Positions 62,901-64,000 of a stretch of 64,000 bases of DNA are shown here, in pieces. Numbering within the stretch: position 1 is the first letter of the stretch; each line of letters starts with the position of its first letter. This DNA is from Photobacterium atrarenae (GTDB lineage Bacteria; Pseudomonadota; Gammaproteobacteria; Enterobacterales; Vibrionaceae): contig NZ_CP101509.1 of the NCBI RefSeq assembly GCF_024380015.1, positions 620,001 through 684,000 of the forward strand, in the 5' to 3' direction. The notes beneath the pieces were generated by a model. It had not been told where the DNA came from. It saw only the letters and a program-made list of their open reading frames with translations, and did not search any database. The position numbers and the translations under genes were made by a program.

Positions 62901-64000
62901 TGAGGGTGCCGTTGTTCAGGCCGCTGACATCCAGCTCGCTGCCGCTCAGCGTCCAGTTACCTGAGCTGTCCGCGGTCACAGTGCGGCTCACAGAGCTGTT
63001 GTTGTCCGTGATGGACACCGTCACGCTATTGCCCGCTTCCGCACCGGAACCGGCGATGAGCACATCGTTGTCTTCGGCCGCATTGACAACACCGTCAGTC
63101 TCAATCGGTGTGGTGATGGTCACCGCAGATGGTGCGGCATTATCCAGGGTAATAGTCTGGGTGGCTGCGGTGGACGTATTACCTGCCGTATCCGCTTGGG
63201 TCGCAGACACCGTAAGCGTGCCATTGTTCAGGCCGCTGACATCCAGCTCACTGCCGCTCAGCGTCCAGTGACCGGTGCTATCGGCGGTCACGGTGCGGCT
63301 CACCGAGCTGTTGTTGTCCGTGATGGTCACAGTGACACTGTTACCTGACTCAGCGCCGGAACCGGCAATGAGTACATCGTTGTCTTCTGCTGCGTTCACT
63401 CGACCATCGCCTTCAATCGGTGTGGTGATGGTCACCGCAGATGGTGCGGCATTATCCAGGGTAATGGTCTGGGTGGCTGCGGTGGACGTATTACCTGCCG
63501 TATCCGCTTGGGTCGCAGACACCGTAAGCGTGCCATTGTTCAGGCCACTGACATCCAGCTCACTGCCGCTCAGCGTCCAGTTGCCTGAGCTGTCTGCAGT
63601 CACAGTACGACTCACTGAGCTGTTGTTGTCCGTGATGGTCACCGTCACATTGTTGCCCGACTCGGCACCCGAACCGGCGATGAGTACATCGTTGTCTTCT
63701 GCTGCGTTCACTCGACCATCGCCTTCAATCGGCGTGGTGATGGTCACCGCAGACGGTGCGGCATTGTCCAGCGTAATGGTTTGCGTGGCTGCGGTGGACG
63801 TGTTACCCGCCGTATCCGCTTGGGTCGCCGACACGGTGAGCGTGCCATTGTTCAGCCCGCTAACATCCAGCTCACTGCCGCTCAGCGTCCAGTGACCGGT
63901 GCTATCGGCGGTCACAGTACGACTCACTGAGCTGTTGTTGTCCGTGATGGTCACCGTCACACTGTTGCCCGACTCGGCACCCGAACCGGCGATGAGCACA
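50902..64000 (-). CDS. Giant repeat adhesin-like surface protein with C-terminal barrel (5' truncated by window)
   Basis: The last 4365 codons; the N-terminus lies past the window edge. From N to C: 15 near-identical 104-aa Ig-like repeats (BapA type), 7 repeats of 98 aa resembling Big_12 (SVTITSDKTSLKAGETATLT), then about ten cadherin-like/tandem-95 modules (DSFTYTVKDA, TFTYTITDSEG), putative-Ig units (NKPSWASFD...GMLSGIP), an HYR-like unit, a Calx-beta-like unit, TSP3-like calcium repeats (DEDSDGDLIPDNQEGHTDSD), a choice-of-anchor-U-like domain (LPQAGQSYRVVFPQRRPIPA), two more cadherin-like modules, a GlyGly-CTERM-like segment, and a ~195-residue outer-membrane barrel. Likely a secreted or surface Ca-binding adhesin for biofilm or attachment. 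Single gene, just downstream of tRNA-Ser on the map but separate in transcription. Confidence 0.88.
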   Translation of the reverse strand, partial: VLIAGSGAESGNSVTVTITDNNSSVSRTVTADSTGHWTLSGSELDVSGLNNGTLTVSATQADTAGNTSTAATQTITLDNAAPSAVTITTPIEGDGRVNAAEDNDVLIAGSGAESGNNVTVTITDNNSSVSRTVTADSSGNWTLSGSELDVSGLNNGTLTVSATQADTAGNTSTAATQTITLDNAAPSAVTITTPIEGDGRVNAAEDNDVLIAGSGAESGNSVTVTITDNNSSVSRTVTADSTGHWTLSGSELDVSGLNNGTLTVSATQADTAGNTSTAATQTITLDNAAPSAVTITTPIETDGVVNAAEDNDVLIAGSGAEAGNSVTVSITDNNSSVSRTVTADSSGNWTLSGSELDVSGLNNGTLTVSATQADTAGNTSTAATQTITLDNAAPSALTITTPIEGDGRVNAAEDNDVLIAGSGAEAGNSVTVTITDNNSSVSRTVTADSSGNWTLSGSELDVSGLNNGTLTVSATQADTAGNTSTAATQTITLDNAAPSAVTITTPIETDGLVNAAEDNDVLIAGSGAEAGNSVTVTITDNNSSVSRTVTADSSGNWTLSGSELDVSGLNNGTLTVSATQADTAGNTSTAATQTITLDNAAPSAVTITTPIETDGIVNAAEDNDVLIAGSGAEAGNSVTVTITDNNSSVSRTVTADNSGNWTLSGSELDVSGLNNGTLTVSATQADTAGNTSTAATQTITLDNAAPSAVTITTPIETDGIVNAAEDNDVLIAGSGAEAGNSVTVTITDNNSSVSRTVTADNSGNWTLSGSELDVSGLNNGTLTVSATQADTAGNTSTAATQTITLDNAAPSAVTITTPIETDGIVNAAEDNDVLIAGSGAEAGNSVTVTITDNNSSVSRTVTADNSGNWTLSGSELDVSGLNNGTLTVSATQADTAGNTSTAATQTITLDNAAPSAVTITTPIETDGLVNAAEDNDVLIAGSGAESGNSVTVTITDNNSSVSRTVTADSSGNWTLSGSELDVSGLNNGTLTVSATQADTAGNTSTAATQTITLDNAAPSAVTITTPIETDGIVNAAEDNDVLIAGSGAESGNSVTVTITDNNSSVSRTVTADNSGNWTLSGSELDVSGLNNGTLTVSATQADTAGNTSTAATQTITLDNAAPSAVTITTPIETDGIVNAAEDNDVLIAGSGAESGNSVTVTITDNNSSVSRTVTADNSGNWALSGSELDVSGLNNGTLTVSATQADTAGNTSTAATQTITLDNAAPSAVAITTPIETDGIVNAAEDNDVLIAGLGAESGNSVTVTITDNNSSVSRTVTADNSGNWTLSGSELDVSGLNNGTLTVSATQADTAGNTSTAATQTITLDNAAPSALTITTPIETDGIVSAAEDNDVLIAGSGAEAGNSVTVTITDNNSSVSRTVTADNSGNWTLSGSELDVSGLNNGTLTVSATQADTAGNTSTAATQTITLDNAAPSALTITTPIETDGIVSAAEDNDVLIAGSGAEAGNSVTVTITDNNSSVSRTVTADNSGNWTLSGSELDVSGLNNGTLTVSATQADTAGNTSTAASSTVTLDNILPSVMLMSSKSSLKAGETATLTFTLNESSSDFAAEDVTVVGGTLSEFTGSGTAYTATFTPAEDRSEPATLDIAADVFTDAAGNSNTAAIQLSITLDTALPSVTIASDKSSLKAGETATLTFTLNETSSDFAEGDVTVVGGSLSNFAGSGTAYTATFTPDEDRSEPATLDIAAGTFTDAAGNSNTAATQLSIILDTALPSVTITSDKTSLKAGETATLTFTLSETSSDFAEGDVTVVGGSLSNFAGSGTAYTATFTPDEDRSEPATLDIAAGTFTDAAGNSNTAATQLSVTLDTVLPSVTIASDKSSLKAGETATLTFTLNEASSDFAEGDVTVVGGTLSNFAGSGTAYTATFTPDEDRSEPAMLDIAAGTFTDAAGNSNTAATQLSITLDTALPSVTITSDKTSLKAGETATLTFTLNEASSDFAAEDVTVVGGTLSEFAGSGTAYTATFTPDEDRSEPATLDIAAGTFTDAAGNSNTAAIQLSITLDTALPSVTITSDKTSLKAGETATLTFTLNEASSDFAAEDVTVVGGTLSEFAGSGTAYMATFTPDEDRSEPATLDIAADVFTDAAGNSNTAATQLNITLDTALPSVTITSDKTSLKAGEIATLTFTLNEASSDFAVEDVTVVGGTLSEFAGSGTAYTATFTPDEDRSEPATLDIAADVFTDAAGNSNTAATQLSLNVDTVLPSGHSVVIDQALINRENETALSFTLSGLESEGSLTYQISDGTDSVSSTAPVAIDAESQQVTGIDVSSLAEGTLTLSVVISDEAGNSADSISATVEKKYNVAPELSGTPATTVNEDAAYSFTPTLTDSDEDDTHTFSIENKPDWAEFDTETGMLAGTPADEDVGHYSEIQIKVSDGTDEDTLDSFSIEVVNTNDAPVGQDFSFTLDEAATLTVAVDQGLLSNATDDDTDSGDTFSVSVVTDPQYGQLSLNEDGSFSYQHDGSENHGDSFTFQVVDAASARSETHTVTLTMTAVADAPVTVNDTATTSEDAAVIIKLLDNDYDPEGDMVASSAAVVAEPTRGQVAIANGVATYTPNTNEHGQDSFTYTVKDAALNTSAEATVTVTITAVNDLPVAGNLSASVDEDNATDALAVREAASDIEDGKPSGDITIEAEPAIGSVVIDQAAGTLVYTPNLNEVGTDTFTYTITDSEGGVSEPATVTVNIGAVNDRPIAGNDSVTTDEDVAATLAILTNDSDIEDQSFTKANITLEDQGDGAGSYAKAEVSIRDDGSLAITPRLNENGTFSFTYTLTDSEGLQSEPATVTVTLTPVNDAPVAEDNTAELQEEGSFEVNVLGNDTDVDDNDSFDLASVTVVSAPANGQVQVTSEGAIVYTANENYFGEDSFTYTVKDAAGAVSNEATVTMTVTPVNDAPVAIAQTQSLDEDTTLALTLSGTDIEDDALVFSITESTRNGELEQLGENSWRYTPNANFSGADSFKFKVNDGELDSAPVAVTLTVNPVNDAPNVQSLSVSGEEDTDLTITLVGSDVEDSPLTYQLVTPPENGSVLLSGNEVTYQPDANFFGQDSLTYIANDGELDSAPATVTIDIVGVNDAPTISGTPMTSVDEDTAYQFVPVVSDNDTADTLSFSITNKPSWASFDNTTGMLSGIPGNGDVGITNNIVISVSDGTETASLPGFSLTVNNVNDAPVISGNPATEVDEDMAYYYKPQVTDVDSTSLTFSITNKPSWASFDETSGALSGTPDNSHVGTTRGIVISVSDGLASASLPAFNLTVKNVNDAPVGESLTVNLDEDNSATITPAVSDADQDSLTRKVISEPSHGVLATTQTGWTYTPTVNFNGIDTFQYQVNDGQVSSASYTVTLNVAAVNDAPVAVDDRFALTANGQTTYTLDVLSNDSDVDEDTLQLDWVRPTAGQASMQDGKILFTTTQIGTVTVQYGIVDGHGGKATAKAQVTIESGKLDAPTITAPADVEVNATALSTKVDLGTAVAQDSTGKPLPVSLVDNRTFFRPGVNTVYWQTEDSQGNTAEVSQTVIVHPLVSIDKDGETTEDTSHTVKVHLNGPAPSYPVTIPYTVSGTSDGDDHDLVDGEVVINSGAVGEITFKVNADAIPEGTETLTITLDSDLNLGSKSQYMLTIHEQNVAPKVTVQVTQGDEKRSKVENSDQVVTVTAKVTDPNAGDSHTFVWVAGNDLLKTAIAGQEHESILSFSPAELGSAIYHLQLTVTDNGQAPLSVKEDVYLEVVEALAVLGDEDSDGDLIPDNQEGHTDSDNDGIPDYQDAISDCNVIQETVADSSSYLVEGDPGVCLRKGVTLAGNETGGTQLLEDEVTTQLGEDEAADNIGGIFDFVASGLPQAGQSYRVVFPQRRPIPADAVYRKYKEGLGWVDFVQDDNNALASAQGEAGYCPPPGDNSWTPGLTEGHWCVQLTIQDGGPNDDDGVANGSVVDPGGVAVKATTNTMPKAQGDAVSVSRNGHIMIDVLANDSDADGHPLTVTNATADFGSVDVVNNWLSYTAKDQFYGVATISYSISDNNGGTDFADVTVKVVNSQTPVAVDDVVATDDRTPLVIRPLSNDSDPDGDVLTVVSAVAQSGTVTINSDQTLSYTPKVGFEGEDKITYVIRDTNGLEDTGVVTVKTSLTQSVVVENEAGGHTGGLTLALLTLLGFARRVGKRGWLALLALLSFNSQAAWFMETDLGFSNAHKRDAVKAEHVIETEDTDFYWSVGAGYAFNEQWMLTARYVDMGEGSATIDAMSATPQAYHQQVAEVTPVLADGFGMDVGYAFWQQEAWRAEVSLGGLYWDVDFESRYQGETIKSDSDGFDLYAGAEIGYALTEQWTLGLNATRYFIEPNDVDTLALKLTYHFGTGEDSE
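51451..51575 (-). other. GlyGly-CTERM-like segment joined to a signal-peptide-like segment
   Basis: Within the adhesin frame, GGHTGGLTLALLTLLGFARR looks like a GlyGly-CTERM tail (Gly-Gly, hydrophobic helix, basic end). Immediately after it, VGKRGWLALLALLSFNSQA followed by AWFMETDLGF looks like a signal peptide and the first strand of a separate outer-membrane protein. No stop or in-frame start codon separates them. Confidence 0.65.
57336..59397 (-). repeat. Seven tandem 294-bp repeats in the adhesin gene
   Basis: Seven copies of a 98-aa unit (LPSVTITSDKTSLKAGETAT ... TDAAGNSNTAATQLSITLDT). Copies differ at few positions, for example EASSDFAAED versus ETSSDFAEGD and ADVFTD versus AGTFTD. The most N-terminal copy (LPSVMLMSSKSS) is the most diverged. 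Confidence 0.9.
59398..64000 (-). repeat. Fifteen tandem 312-bp repeats in the adhesin gene (continues past window)
   Basis: Fifteen copies (the outermost cut by the window) of a 104-aa unit beginning AAPSAVTITTPIETDGIVNA. Variation is confined to a few sites: ETDG(I/L/V)V or EGDGRV, GAE(A/S)GN(S/N), TAD(S/N)(S/T)G(N/H)W. The near identity at DNA level implies recent duplication or gene conversion. Confidence 0.92.

Noticed and set aside
57308..63895. Very long plus-strand ORFs (641, 371, 967, 206 codons) opposite the adhesin repeats
   Set aside because: They repeat with exactly the period of the minus-strand array, have Ser/Val-rich low-complexity translations and exist only because the repeat codons avoid stops in antisense. 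No start context or domain supports them.

Overview
The window looks like chromosome from a marine gammaproteobacterium, most likely Vibrionaceae (Vibrio, Photobacterium or Grimontia type). The basis is gene content: Tct tricarboxylate transporter with a CitA/DcuS-like two-component system, PCu(A)C copper chaperone, an ornithine cyclodeaminase/NhaC/Lrp locus, a giant tandem-repeat adhesin with a GlyGly-CTERM-like tail, and several LysR and AraC regulators. No transposase, integrase, phage gene or CRISPR array was seen. Genus is inference only.

Layout. 0-7.7 kb: a SpoIIAA-like protein, an acyl-CoA ligase, and a LysR regulator divergent from a two-subunit 2-oxoacid:acceptor oxidoreductase followed by a GST-like protein. 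7.7-17 kb: a visibly AT-richer accessory stretch of detoxification and resistance genes (MocR regulator and azoreductase, two AhpD-like proteins, exported DJ-1/PfpI protein, CatB-like acetyltransferase, TerC with a candidate leader ORF, class C beta-lactamase, an MFS remnant, AraC regulator). 17-25 kb: PhoD-like phosphatase, LysR, MATE pump, VOC protein, FHA protein, DUF2938-type membrane protein and an ArsR-rhodanese fusion. 25-33 kb: GC-richer block with tctCBA, the divergent two-component system, a TauE-like permease, an O-methyltransferase and a small copper locus. 33-39 kb: PspB-like protein, AraC, two GNAT enzymes and an HExxH protease / outer-membrane barrel fusion.

39.0-46.2 kb is the most interesting locus. 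One minus-strand operon encodes, in order of transcription, a ~1340-aa Ser/Thr kinase / degenerate cyclase / AAA ATPase / TPR-like protein (matching the family known as TOMM system kinase/cyclase fusion protein), an unrecognised 274-aa protein, a YcaO enzyme and a TfuA protein. YcaO plus TfuA is the known partnership for ATP-dependent backbone modification, typically thioamide formation. No conventional precursor peptide gene is evident. This looks like a kinase-linked peptide- or protein-modification system with an unidentified substrate.

46.2-50.8 kb: an 0.8-kb gap, then NhaC-type antiporter and ornithine cyclodeaminase genes divergent from an Lrp-family regulator with a candidate operator between them, then tRNA-Ser(TGA). 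50.9 kb to the end: the 3' part (4365 codons) of a giant surface protein with 15 near-identical 312-bp repeats, 7 repeats of 294 bp, cadherin-like and Ig-like modules, a GlyGly-CTERM-like segment and, unusually, an outer-membrane barrel after it. Its 5' end lies beyond the window.
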